A stretch of 64,000 nt of DNA, taken from the NCBI GenBank assembly GCA_947179155.2, contig OX359285.1, forward strand, positions 12,957,510 through 13,021,509, given 5' to 3'. The translations under genes and the position numbers were made by a program. This stretch comes from Hedera helix (Eukaryota; Streptophyta; Magnoliopsida; Apiales; Araliaceae). Shown one piece after another: positions 45,655-56,792 of the stretch; position 1 is the stretch's first letter, and every line of letters starts with the position of its first letter. The notes beneath the pieces were generated by a model. It was not told the origin of the DNA and did no database searches. It saw nothing but the letters and a program-made list of their open reading frames with translations.

Positions 45655-46095
45655 CTAATTATTATTTAATTAATATTAAATAATAAACAAGGATGATAAA
45701 TTAATTAATTATTATTTAATTACTATTAAATAATAATTAAAGACAACTAAGATTGATTATTTAATTATTTATTATTTGATTAACTTTAAATAATAAATAA
45801 ATTTAGTTAGTTATTATTTATTATTAAATAATAACTAATGATATTTGAGTATTTACTATATAATTTTATTATTTATTATTTAATTAACTTTAAATAATAA
45901 ATGAATCTAGTTAATTAGTTATTATTTATTATTAAATAATAACTAAAGATATTTGATTATTTTTAATATAATATAATTATTTATTATTTGATTAATTTTA
46001 AATAATAAATAAATCTTGTAAGTTATTATTTATTATTAAATAATAACTAAAGGTAGTTAATTACTTACTATTTAATTAATGATAAATAGTAATTA
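45655..46095. repeat. Array of AT-rich hairpins in nested 5' LTR
   Basis: Repeated near-palindromes of the type TTATTATTTAATTAATATTAAATAATAA, each about 30-60 bp, some eight in a row. A similar array lies at 61480-62060. Confidence 0.8.
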
Positions 46096-46818
46096 AATGA
46101 AATTAGATTTAATGGAATAAAGAAAATGTCTTTTAACTCTTTTGTTTAAACAATTATAATAAATTGTTTAATAGTTTAATAAGTGTGCAACACTTAAAGA
46201 AAAATATTTTCTAACTTATTAAATTATTAACCTAATATGATTGATGGTCTATAAGGTTAATAATATTGTTTTGACTGATGTAAATTATGTGTTAGTACTT
46301 ATGTGATAGATAAGTTCCTTAATAAGCGTATAGTTGTGCAAATACGCCGTATTAATTATTAGACCAACTTTATTGATGTTAGGTCTTTCAAAGCCAGTTA
46401 GTTAAAGCTAGACATTAATTGTAGCTGAGCAAACAGGCAAGTTTCCTAAACCCTACTCAATTTATACTCGAGCAGGATATATTATTTTATTGTTCAAGTT
46501 CCTAACTCAAATTCAAGTTATTACGTTTCAAGCATGCTATGGTTTAATTCTGTATAATTATTCCACATCTTTAAATTGTTGATTCGCACATAGTGCTTGT
46601 TGCATGTGTTCATCAGGTATGAAAGGCTGATCACCTTCATTACCATAAGGTTCAGTTAAAATTGTTCATGGTCATTATTGACACTCAACATTACTTGATT
46701 CAGTCATTCAATTATTGAAATTATGATTCGTACTCTTTCACAATTATTATATTGTTGAAAATCCGAAAGCTTGTTCTTTCTTTCAATCATGATATATCGT
46801 TATCGTATTTAAACTTGC

Positions 46819-46837
46819 TGAGCAAAGTCGTTGCTCA
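46819..46837. other. Conserved hairpin near LTR 3' end
   Basis: TGAGCAA-AGTCG-TTGCTCA, a perfect 7-bp stem. The same stem with different loops occurs at 53635-53653, 63017-63035 and, reversed, 36859-36876. Confidence 0.8.
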
Positions 46838-47150
46838 CTCTTGCTATATCATGATAACAAATTTCAGAATAATACGAATGTCCGAGGAGAGACGGAGACA
46901 GACGCAAAAGACAAGATTATAGTGTTATTCATTATAACTAAATTGTTATATGATGTAAGTAATTTTGTAAACCTTTTTATGAATCTAAAGGTAAAGATGT
47001 AAGTTAAGGTTAGAAACCTTGGGAAATGTTGTAGAATAAACAATTTATGTTTATATATTCCGCATTAGTTATAGAACATGTATGAAGATGATGTATAGTG
47101 ATGAACCAGGTCCAGGGTTAAAGGAACCCGGATTTGGGGTCGTCACAGGT

Positions 47151-47162
47151 TGGTATCAGAGC
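47151..47162 (+). promoter_or_regulatory. Primer-binding site of nested element
   Basis: TGGTATCAGAGC, the exact initiator tRNA-Met-type site, three bases after the LTR end. Confidence 0.9.
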
Positions 47163-47721
47163 TGATAGGTTATAGTTCTTAGGTAGCAGTACCTTAGGCT
47201 ATAATCATGGAAAGATAATGAGGACAATGAAAGGATAAACTCAGATAGAGTTTAGAAATGAACATATACAGTTCATAAATGAGGAAGTAAATCTATATAG
47301 ATACATAGATATATGAAAAGATTCAAAGAAGGATCTTCAATGAGTGTAATCCAAATAAATGGAATAAGAATCAGGGAACACTTGATTCAAGAATTTAAAA
47401 AGAGAAGGATCGTACAGTAAAATGATCAGAGATGAATGATAAGGTGATAGAATTAAACGATCCTAGAATAAAGGAGAAATAGTACAGTGAAATCAATTTT
47501 GATATAAGATCCCGATGATCATAGTAAAAAGCATGAAATGACAAATGGTCTATTAAATGATTAAAGAGGTGGTGTTGATAGCATGGTGCTATAACAATGA
47601 AGATACTGAAATAGTAACAAGTGGATTCTTGAAGTGTTGAGTGTGATAAGGTATGAATTGACAAAATTCATATCAAGTTAAGAGAAGTAGAGGTTTGTAG
47701 GTTTTTATTTGAGGACTCATG

Positions 47722-47963
47722 TTAGTGGCTGAGTTGTACAATTCCTTGTATAGGCAGGGAATTAGTGCTTGGTTTTAGAATCGCTTAGCTTTCTATATTG
47801 ATACAGTGGTTAAGTTGAACAGTCCTTTGTATGGGCAGGGGATTTGTTCTTGGTTTAACGACCGCTTAACTTCCTATATTGATTAGTGGCTGAATTGACC
47901 AATTTCTTGTATGGGCAGGAGATTGTGTTTGGTTTGACGACCACTTGGCTTCCTATAATGATA
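47722..47963. repeat. Three tandem units of about 80 bp
   Basis: Units begin TAGTGGCTGAGTTG or close variants, contain TTGTATGGGCAGG and end CTTCCTATATTGAT. Confidence 0.85.
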
Positions 47964-49430
47964 ATCAACTGAAACCTGGTGTCGCGCTATTCACTATATG
48001 TATGTTGAGAAGGTGATTCTTTTCTCATGTGTATAACGGATAGGTAGAGGATGTTAAGATAAGTTCGTGTTCTGAGAACTGACACGCATAGTAAGTTCGT
48101 GACTCATAGTCATGTGGTGGAGCCCCTCAGCGAATGGGCGACTTTGGCCTGACTAGGACAAGTTCCTCAAACCATATGATTGTGGTAAGTTGCTGAGCCC
48201 AAATACGTGGTAAGTTTGATGAACAGTAGGTATGGATAGAGTTAAGTAGTCAGGTTAAGGCTATAATGGATATAGTTATTAAGCTGGAAAAGAATGTGGA
48301 GGAAAAATTTGAGGTGTTTTGAGGTTTTAGGATATTCCAAATCTTCTAGCTATGCTAGACTTTGAAATTCTTAAAAATCGTGCCAAATTCGCACTTTTGT
48401 GCTTTTGAAAAGACAAATGTATTTTTGAAATCATTAATGCATTTAGTGCAGAGATGATAACCGATGGAGTCATCAATGCAGAGTAACCTAGTGTTGGATG
48501 TATTTTTAAGCCCACTATGGTATGATGTAATATGACAAAGTCAAAATGATTTTTAGTATTTTGAAACGTTTAAAGAAGAGTCTATGCTAATTGTTTCGGC
48601 AAGACAAATTGATTTGAAAATATCAAAATGTATTTATAAAATCATCACACGCCATTAAAGCCATGGTGCAGAGATGAAAAAGACGGAATCCTCAACGCAC
48701 TGTTGCAACGGTGCGGTATCATGAAGTCCTATAAATGAATTTTAGTACTTTAACTAATCTGAAATGATTTTTTTGAATCGTAATATACGAACAGTTCAAT
48801 GATGTGAGTCTATGTCATTTATTTTGACTGGACACTTTTGGTCAGAAATGACTCAAGTTTTATTTTCCAATCTAACTTATGCTGGAGCGGAATTTTGTAG
48901 TAAGTCTGAGGTGAACAACCCCGTAATGGGGGATATGTCAGAGCCATGAATAAAGAACCCGCGAGGGGGCGCCCAACAGTGGTGGCATGCTGATATGGGT
49001 TGGTAAATCCAAAGAGTTTGACCCCGTGAGAAGTCGTTGTGCACAACGCAGAAGTACGATAGGCTGATCACCTAGCGTACACCTATGGAATGTTTTCAGT
49101 CTTTGTGATTGATAAACACTCTATTTATAAGTATTTACAGAGATAAATACTATTTATTCGGAATTCAGTTAATTCCATGTTCACAGTCTTGATGACCCCT
49201 CAGCATATTATGAAAGTTTTAATGAATATTTTGATTTTCAATTTATTCTTCTGTAAGATATTGATTTTCAATTTATTCTTCTGCAAGATATTCCATTGTT
49301 CTGGAATTATGAGTTTAGAAGTATGAACTTCCTAGAAAAGGGTGGTCACAGACTATGATGAGTAAAGAGTTATACTCAGAGATGAAAATTGGTAGAAATG
49401 TGTATGAGATAATTTCGGGGACGAAATTTT

Positions 49431-49446
49431 TAGAAGAAGGGGTGAA
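49431..49446 (+). promoter_or_regulatory. Polypurine tract of nested element
   Basis: AGAAGAAGGGG just before the 3' LTR, preceded by TTTCGGGGACGAAATTT as in the outer element. Confidence 0.75.
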
Positions 49447-52400
49447 TGTAATATCCCGGATATTTAAATAAATTAGAAATAAAATATTTAATATTTAATA
49501 AAGGTTGGAGTTTGATAACCTAGTAGTGATAGATAAATAGAGGTCCAAATTAAATTTAACGGACTAACTTAGATATGGTGATATCAAAATTTTTGATATC
49601 TTAGCAAGTAAAGTGATAATTCAATAAACTTGGCTAATAGCAAGTCTAATTAGATTAAGATAATTTAATTAGCGGAGTTATGTAATTATGCGACGTGGTT
49701 GCGTGTAAATTAAATATGTATTTATATGAATATATATATATATGTGTGCATATTTAGTAACATAATTTAATGATTAATTAAATTGTGATAATTAGATAGA
49801 TTAATATTAAATTAATCTGAATTGAATTAAAAGGTTAATTGTGGAATTAATTTAGTTATTATATTGATTATACTCATTAATCAATATTTATGTAAATTAT
49901 TGATAAATTATTTGTGAGGAATAATTATGTAAATTATATAATTATAAATTATATAAAGTAGTTGAATTAATGAAGAGAGATTAGTAATTGTATATATGTA
50001 CAATATTTAATTTCATATATATGTATATATATATAAAAGGGATTAAATTAATTGAGTAATTTTAAATAGTAATTGAATATATTAAATGAATATATTCTAT
50101 AATTAAATAAATCATGGTAAATGATTTATGAGAGTGAGAAATTTAATTATACAATTATTTGTGTAATATTAATTAAATAATTAAATAAATTATTTAAATA
50201 AGAAATTGAGTAAATGTATTATTATTTCAATGTATTTTCGGGTAAATGGAATTATTTCCATAATTGATGAGAAATGAATTATTTAATGTAAATGTATTAA
50301 ATAATTTAATTTATGGCCTAAATAATATATATTAAATTATATATTGTATTTATTTTAATTTCATAATTTATTGTGAAATTGTTTTGAGGTAAAGTAATGT
50401 GTATAAATAATATATATAGATTATATATATTATTATTAGCAAACACACTCTAAAGTTTTAATATCAAAATAATTGACAAGTTGTCATTAATTAAATATTC
50501 AATTAAATTGAATATAATGAGTGAATTAAATTTTTATAAATTAATTAATATGATAATTAATTAATGTAAATAATATAAAATATTATTAATAATATTATTA
50601 GTCCATTTAGTAATTTAATATTAATGGGTTAGAGTATTTAATTAATTAATCAATTCAATTATTATTTAATTATGGATTGGATAATTAATGTGTAACACAA
50701 TTAATAATTAATCACTTGGGATATAATTAAATAGCCCAATGATAAATTAAATGGACTTGACAATTTAGTAGCCCAAACAAGTTAATTAGAGCCCAATTGG
50801 TATTTTAAATTAAAGCCCAATGATTGGCCCACTTGAAAAATACTTAATTAAACTATTATTTATTAAAAAGTGGCATGTGACTAACATTTTGGGACAAATA
50901 TTTGTGCATTGCCGGCAAGGAGAGGAGAGAGAGGATGAAATTGATTGTTAATTGATTTTTATTTTTCTTTTAATTAATTAAAAGGATTGCTTGTTTTATT
51001 TTCAAAGGACATGAGCACCATTCTTCTTTTCACCCACTTTGTCCTTAGCTAAAATTCTTGCACAAGTCTCCAACCACTCTCATGATGGTAAATTTTAATA
51101 GATATAGAATTTATATCTATCCAAATTGTAAGTATACTTACAATTTAGGAGTTTTGTTATTCATTTTCTATCTTTCATCTTCTAAGTCTTGAGAGCAAAA
51201 TATTGAGAGGATAAATATTTGAGAGAGATTTTGGGTGGAGCTTCAAGGAAGAAGAAGAAAGCATAAGTTAGTTCATGACATTCACAACCCATTTTGGAAG
51301 AAAAATGAAGATAGCCATTAAAATGCGGTAATGATTATTTTAAATGTAGTTTGTTTTTAAATTAAATAAATTATCATGTTAGTATAAACATGTTAATATA
51401 GTTAATAATGTGTAGTGGTAATATTTATGCCATGCTTGAGTTTAATATGCTTGGTTTGTATTTTGGTATATTTTATATGCAAAAATATGTATTTAATAGT
51501 GTGTAAATAAGTTTTGGAATTTATGTCCAAAAATATTTTTATAAAACTTAGATTTAATGTTAAAATATTATAGAACATTAAATCATGAGAAAAACAAAGT
51601 TTGAATCACTCAAAATGGAGTTATACACAAAAAGTTATGATTTGTGGTAGTTTATGTGATGTAAAAATTTTTATAAAAAAATTTTAATATTAAATCATGA
51701 AAAATTAAATTTTCATGTTATAAATTGAGATTAAGTGGTTGGTAATTTTTTTGGATTTTTATTGAGGACTTAAAGATTTCTTGAAGGTATAAATTTTATT
51801 AAGATGTGTATTAAAATAGCACTGTTCACACTCTGCTGGGGAAGGAAAATAAAAAACTCTGGCCGCGCAATGCGCGCCACTGTTCACTGCCGATGCCGGC
51901 TCCAAACGACGCCGTTTAGTGCACGAAAAACTTATCGCCGCGCGTACGCGCGGAACCCAGCAGACGATTCCTCAAAACGGCACCGTTTTGGGCCGTAGAT
52001 TTGTAAGCGCGCGCATTGCGCGGAAACCAGTTTTCGAAGGAAATTACCATACTGCCCCTCCGTTCGTTTTCTGCGTAATTACGAAATTGCCCCCGAGTCA
52101 GTTTTCGGCTTATTTACAGAAATGCCATTCTGGATAATTTAAATTAATTTAAATGTTTAAAAATTAATTTAAAATTATAACAAAAATAATAATAATACAA
52201 AAATGATATTTAGGTATTTAATATTATATTTTTCAAATATAATAAGTATTTAGGATTAATATTTAAATATTATAAATATTAATCTAGTTAGTTTAATATT
52301 ATATTTTTCAAATATAATAAGTATTTAGGATTAATATTTAAATGTTGTAAATATTAATCTAGTTAGTTTAATATTATATTTTTTTAAATATAATAAGTAT

Positions 52401-53963
52401 TTTGGATTAATATTTAAATGTTGTAAATATTAATCTAGTTAATATTATATCTTCTGAATTTACGATTAAACTAATTATTATTTAATTAATATTAAATAAT
52501 AAACAAGGATGATAAATTAATTAATTATTATTTAATTACTATTAAATAATAATTAAAGACAACTAAGATTGATTATTTAATTATTTATTATTTGATTAAC
52601 TTTAAATAATAAATAAATTTAGTTAGTTATTATTTATTATTAAATAATAACTAATGATATTTGAGTATTTACTATATAATTTTATTATTTATTATTTAAT
52701 TAACTTTAAATAATAAATGAATCTAGTTAATTAGTTATTATTTATTATTAAATAATAACTAAAGATATTTGATTATTTTTAATATAATATAATTATTTAT
52801 TATTTGATTAATTTTAAATAATAAATAAATCTAGTAAGTTATTATTTATTATTAAATAATAACTAAAGGTAGTTAATTACTTACTATTTAATTAATGATA
52901 AATAGTAATTAAATGAAATTAGATTTAATGGAATAAAGAAAATGTCTTTTAACTCTTTTGTTTAAACAATTATAATAAATTGTTTAATAGTTTAATAAGT
53001 GTGCAACACTTAAAGAAAAATATTTTCTAACTTATTAAATTATTAACCTAATATGATTGAGGGTCTATAAGGTTAATAATATTGTTTTGACTGATGTAAA
53101 TTATGTGTTAGTACTTATGTGATAGATAAGTTCCTTAATAAGCGTATAGTTGTGCAAATACGCCGTATTAATTATTAGACCAACTTTATTGATGTTAGGT
53201 CTTTCAAAGCCAGTTAGTTAAAGCTAGACATTAATTGTAGCTGAGCAAACAGGCAAGTTTCCTAAACCCTACTCAATTTATACTCGAGCAGGATATATTA
53301 TTTTATTGTTCAAGTTCCTAACTCAAATTCAAGTTATTACGTTTCAAGCATGCTATGGTTTAATTCTGTATAATTATTCCACATCTTTAAATTGTTGATT
53401 CGCACATAGTGCTTGTTGCATGTGTTCATCAGGTATGAAAGGCTGATCACCTTCATTACCATAAGGTTCAGTTAAAATTGTTCATGGTCATTATTGACAC
53501 TCAACATTACTTGATTCAGTCATTCAATTATTGAAATTATGATTCGTACTCTTTCACAATTATTATATTGTTGAAAATCCGAAAGCTTGTTCTTTCTTTC
53601 AATCATGATATATCGTTATCGTATTTAAACTTGCTGAGCAAAGTCGTTGCTCACTCTTGCTATATCATGATAACAAATTTCAGAATAATACGAATGTCCG
53701 AGGAGAGACGGAGACAGACGCAAAAGACAAGATTATAGTGTTATTCATTATAACTAAATTGTTATATGATGTAAGTAATTTTGTAAACCTTTTTATGAAT
53801 CTAAAGGTAAAGATGTAAGTTAAGGTTAGAAACCTTGGGAAATGTTGTAGAATAAACAATTTATGTTTATATATTCCGCATTAGTTATAGAACATGTATG
53901 AAGATGATGTATAGTGATGAACCAGGTCCAGGGTTAAAGGAACCCGGATTTGGGGTCGTCACA
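49447..53963 (+). repeat. 3' LTR of nested element (4517 bp)
   Basis: Same length as the 5' LTR. Differences I noticed: GATGGTC to GAGGGTC near 53062, CTTGTAAG to CTAGTAAG near 52832, and ATGAGG to ATGCGG near 51326. Confidence 0.93.
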
Positions 53964-53968
53964 ATTCC

Positions 53969-56792
53969 CATGGTTGAAATATGTGAAGATCCGAATGAAG
54001 TATACGGGACTCGATTTGATGATGACAGCCTTGATGATCAAGAAATCGAATGAGGTGATGACCGGTAAGCTATTCATCAATTCTCAAGAAGTCTATGCCA
54101 TGTTAGATACTGGCTCTATCCACTCTTTTATCTCACCTATATGTACTCAACGTTTAAATTTGACTATTGAAAACTTAAATCTTGTCTTATCAGTTGAAAC
54201 CTCATTGGGAGAAATACCTATTACATTTACTATCTATAAATCTTGCCTAGTTCAAATCAACAACCTCACATTATCTGTTGACCTTATTTCTTTGGAAATG
54301 AATGAATTTGATGTGATTTAGGAATTGATTGGTTGACTACCCATCATGCTACAATTGATTTTTTTCATAAGATTATTAGTTTTCATATTCCTAATCAATC
54401 TGTCATGCAAATTCAAGCAACTAAACCATTGAAATCTATAACTATTATTTCTAGCCATAAAGTCATTCGTTTATTGAAAAACGGATGTCAAGCCTTTTAG
54501 CTCATGTTACTGATTTGAACAAAAACACGTCAAACTTGAATGATACACCCATTGTTAATAAATTTCCTGACGTTTTTCCTGAGGAACTTTCTGGCTTACC
54601 CCTAAACCGTGAAATTGAATTCTGTATCGATCTTGAACCCGGCACTAAGCCCATTTTTAAAGTCCCATACCAAATGACTCCCATAGAACACCAAGAGTTG
54701 AAATTACTAGATATCGGTATCATTCATTCTAGTACAAAACTTATATCGAGCGAGGAATGCGAGAAAAGTTTTCAAGAACTCAAGAAGAGACTTGTTTCAA
54801 CTCCTGTTCTGACCATTCCAATCAGGATCAGGAGAATTCGTAATATATAGCGATCCTTCAGGCAAAGGTCTAGGCTGTGTCCTTATGCAACATGGAAAGG
54901 TTATAGCTTATGCCTCTCGACAACTCAAAGATTATGAGAAAAATTACCCTACTCATGATCTAGAGTTGGCAGCAGTCGTTTTCGCGTTGAAGATCTGGAG
55001 ACACTACTTGTACGGAGAGAAAGTGGATATCTATACGGATCATAAAAGTCTCAAGTATTTCTTCACCCAGAAAGAACTCAACATGCGACAACGACGTTGG
55101 CTTGAGCTGTTGAAGGATTATGATCACACAATCCAGTATCACCCGGGAAAGGCGAACGTTGTAGCTGACGCTTTGAGCAGAAAATCTTATGCGAGTACAA
55201 GTGCACTGCTGACAACACAAAAGCGTATTTTGTACGACTTGCAAAAGATGGAGATGGAGCTAAAGACACCAGGGACCCACTCGAAGATTGCTCACGTGCG
55301 AGTAGAACCAGCTTTAATCGATAAAATTAAAGCTGCTCAAGCTACCGATCCGGAACTGATAAACATGATAAAGAAAGTACAAGAAGGTACCATTCCCGAA
55401 GCAAGAATCGACGAGAAAGGAATACTTCGAGTCAACTCTCGACTCTGTGTTCCTAACGATCCTGAATTAAAGCATAAAATCATGATGGAGGCACACAACA
55501 CGCCATTTGCAATCCACCCTGGAGGTACCAAGATGTATCGAGATCTTCGACATACATTTTGGTGGAACAATATGAAAAGGGAGATTGCAGAGTTTATCTC
55601 AAGGTGCTTAACTTGTCAACGTGTCAAGGCAGAGCATCAAGTACCTAAGGGTCCTTTACAACCACTTGAGGTTCCCGAATGGAAGTGGGAACACATCAAT
55701 ATGGATTTCGTGACGGGTCTTCCCAAAGTTTCTCAAGGCTTAGATGCAATTTGGGTCATCGTAGATAGATTGACCAAATCCGCTCATTTCTTGCCTATAC
55801 GAGAAAACTTTTCACTTGAACGTCTTGCCGGTATGTACATAAATGAGATCGTGAGATTGCATGGCATGCCAGTTTCCATAGTTTCTGATCGAGATCCTAG
55901 ATTCACTTCACGCTTTTGGATCAGTCTACAAAAAGCTATGGGCACTGAACTACGTTTTAGTTCTGCATACCATCCTCAAACGGACGGACAATCGGAAAGG
56001 ACGATCCAGACCCTCGAAGATCTTTTGAGACTTTGCGTACTAGATTTCAAAGCAAGTTGGGATAAGTACTTGCCATTGGTGGAATTTTCCTACAACAACA
56101 GTTACCAAGCAAGTATAGGTATGGCTCCATTCGAGGCTTTATATGGACGCAAGTGTCGCTCTCCAGTATGTTGGAATGAGGTAGGAGAAGCAAAACTGTT
56201 GGGACCCGAGTTGGTACGCTTAACGACCGAAAAGATCCAAATGATCCGACAACGAATACAGACAGCACAAGAACGACAAAAGAGTTATGCCGATCTTCAT
56301 CGGAGAGATGAGAGATTCAACGTCGGAGATCATGTATTCTTACGTGTTTCTCCATGGAAAGGGGTTACGAGATTCGGAAAGAGAGGAAAACTCAACCCTC
56401 GATTTATTGGCCCATTTGAAATCCTCGATCGGGTGGGAACTGTAGCTTACAGACTAGCCTTACCACCAAGTATGTCTCGCATCCATAACGTTTTTCACAT
56501 ATCTATGTTACGTAAATATGTGAAGGACCCAAACCACGTCATTGAGTTAGAACCAGACGTTATAGCAGAAGATTTAACGTATGAGGAAGTACCTGTTAAG
56601 ATCCTAGATAAGAAGGAGCAGATCTTACGCTCAAAGGTTATACCTCAAGTTAAGGTTTTATGGAGGAACCAAGATATTGAGGAAATGACCTGGGAGCTAG
56701 AATCTGAGATGAAGTCTAGGTATCCATACCTCTTCGAAATGCCAGGTACGTCAATTTCGGGGACGAAATTTCATAAGGAGGGGAGGTTGTAA
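53969..56792 (+). pseudogene. Outer-element pol: protease, RNase H, integrase, chromodomain; RT core deleted
   Basis: Retrotransposon polyprotein. The protease has its catalytic LDTGS at 54103-54117. A one-base loss at about 54318 and another near 54497 shift the frame. The RT N-terminus (FPDVFPEELSGLPLNREIEF, VPYQMTPIE) is followed at about 54730-54760 by the late-RT SFQELKKRL, so the whole catalytic palm with YVDD is missing. An extra A near 54821 shifts frame again. From about 54824 the frame is open to 56792: RNase H (YSDPSGKGLG, TDHKSL, ADALSRK), integrase with HHCC (HPGG, CLTCQ) and D-D-E core (MDFVTGLP, SDRDPRF, SERTIQTLED), GPY/F segment (LNPRFIGPFEI), and a chromodomain (VKVLWRNQDIEEMTWELE). 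The stop TAA is formed by the first bases of the 3' LTR. It cannot supply reverse transcriptase. Confidence 0.88.
56774..56787 (+). promoter_or_regulatory. Polypurine tract of outer element
   Basis: AAGGAGGGGAGG just before the 3' LTR, inside the pol reading frame, preceded by TTTCGGGGACGAAATTT. Confidence 0.8.

Larger units (their letters stand above)
42631..47147 (+). repeat. 5' LTR of nested element (4517 bp)
   Basis: Holds GCCCA motifs (43918-44015), a GC-rich palindrome cluster (45044-45210), three tandem units of about 79 bp (45400-45635), an array of AT hairpins (45655-46095) and the TGAGCAA/TTGCTCA hairpin (46819-46837). The short frames at 44988-45321 are repeated in the 3' LTR and show no coding signature. 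Confidence 0.93.
47148..49446 (+). other. Interior of nested element, non-coding
   Basis: Begins with the primer site TGGTATCAGAGC (47151-47162) and ends with the purine-rich TAGAAGAAGGGGTGAA (49431-49446). No frame longer than about 90 codons and no gag or pol motif. It holds three tandem units of about 80 bp (47722-47963), a diverged duplicated block (about 48405-48490 against 48610-48715) and a 29-bp direct repeat (49230-49290). Confidence 0.8.
42631..53963 (+). mobile_element. Nested LTR element without genes (11.3 kb, LARD-like)
   Basis: Two 4517-bp LTRs (42631-47147, 49447-53963) of equal length in direct orientation, with an ATTCC duplication (42626-42630, 53964-53968). The 2.3-kb interior has a primer site and purine tract but no long ORF, so it depends on proteins from another element. 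I noticed only three base differences between the LTRs, so it is very young, and necessarily younger than the outer element it interrupts. The LTR ends (TGTAATATCCCG..GGGGTCGTCACA) and the pre-purine-tract text TTTCGGGGACGAAATTT are shared with the outer element, pointing to a Tekay-type partner. Confidence 0.93.
42086..54053 (+). pseudogene. Unrecognised ORF in the gag position, split by the nested element
   Basis: The ORF opens at ATG 42086 (MASGNQEVNYEMTETN). The native part runs to 42630 and resumes in frame at 53969-54053 once the nested element and one copy of its ATTCC duplication are discounted, for 209 residues plus TGA. It is rich in Trp, Tyr and Phe in the middle (DIWTFHISLWDLWCSSYEF) with an acidic tail (FDDDSLDDQEIE). 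I see no gag core and no zinc knuckle, and I do not recognise the family. It occupies the gag slot between primer site and protease and overlaps the protease frame. As the sequence stands, reading runs instead into the nested LTR and stops at 42655. It could be a strongly diverged gag, a captured host fragment or an element-specific protein. Confidence 0.65.
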
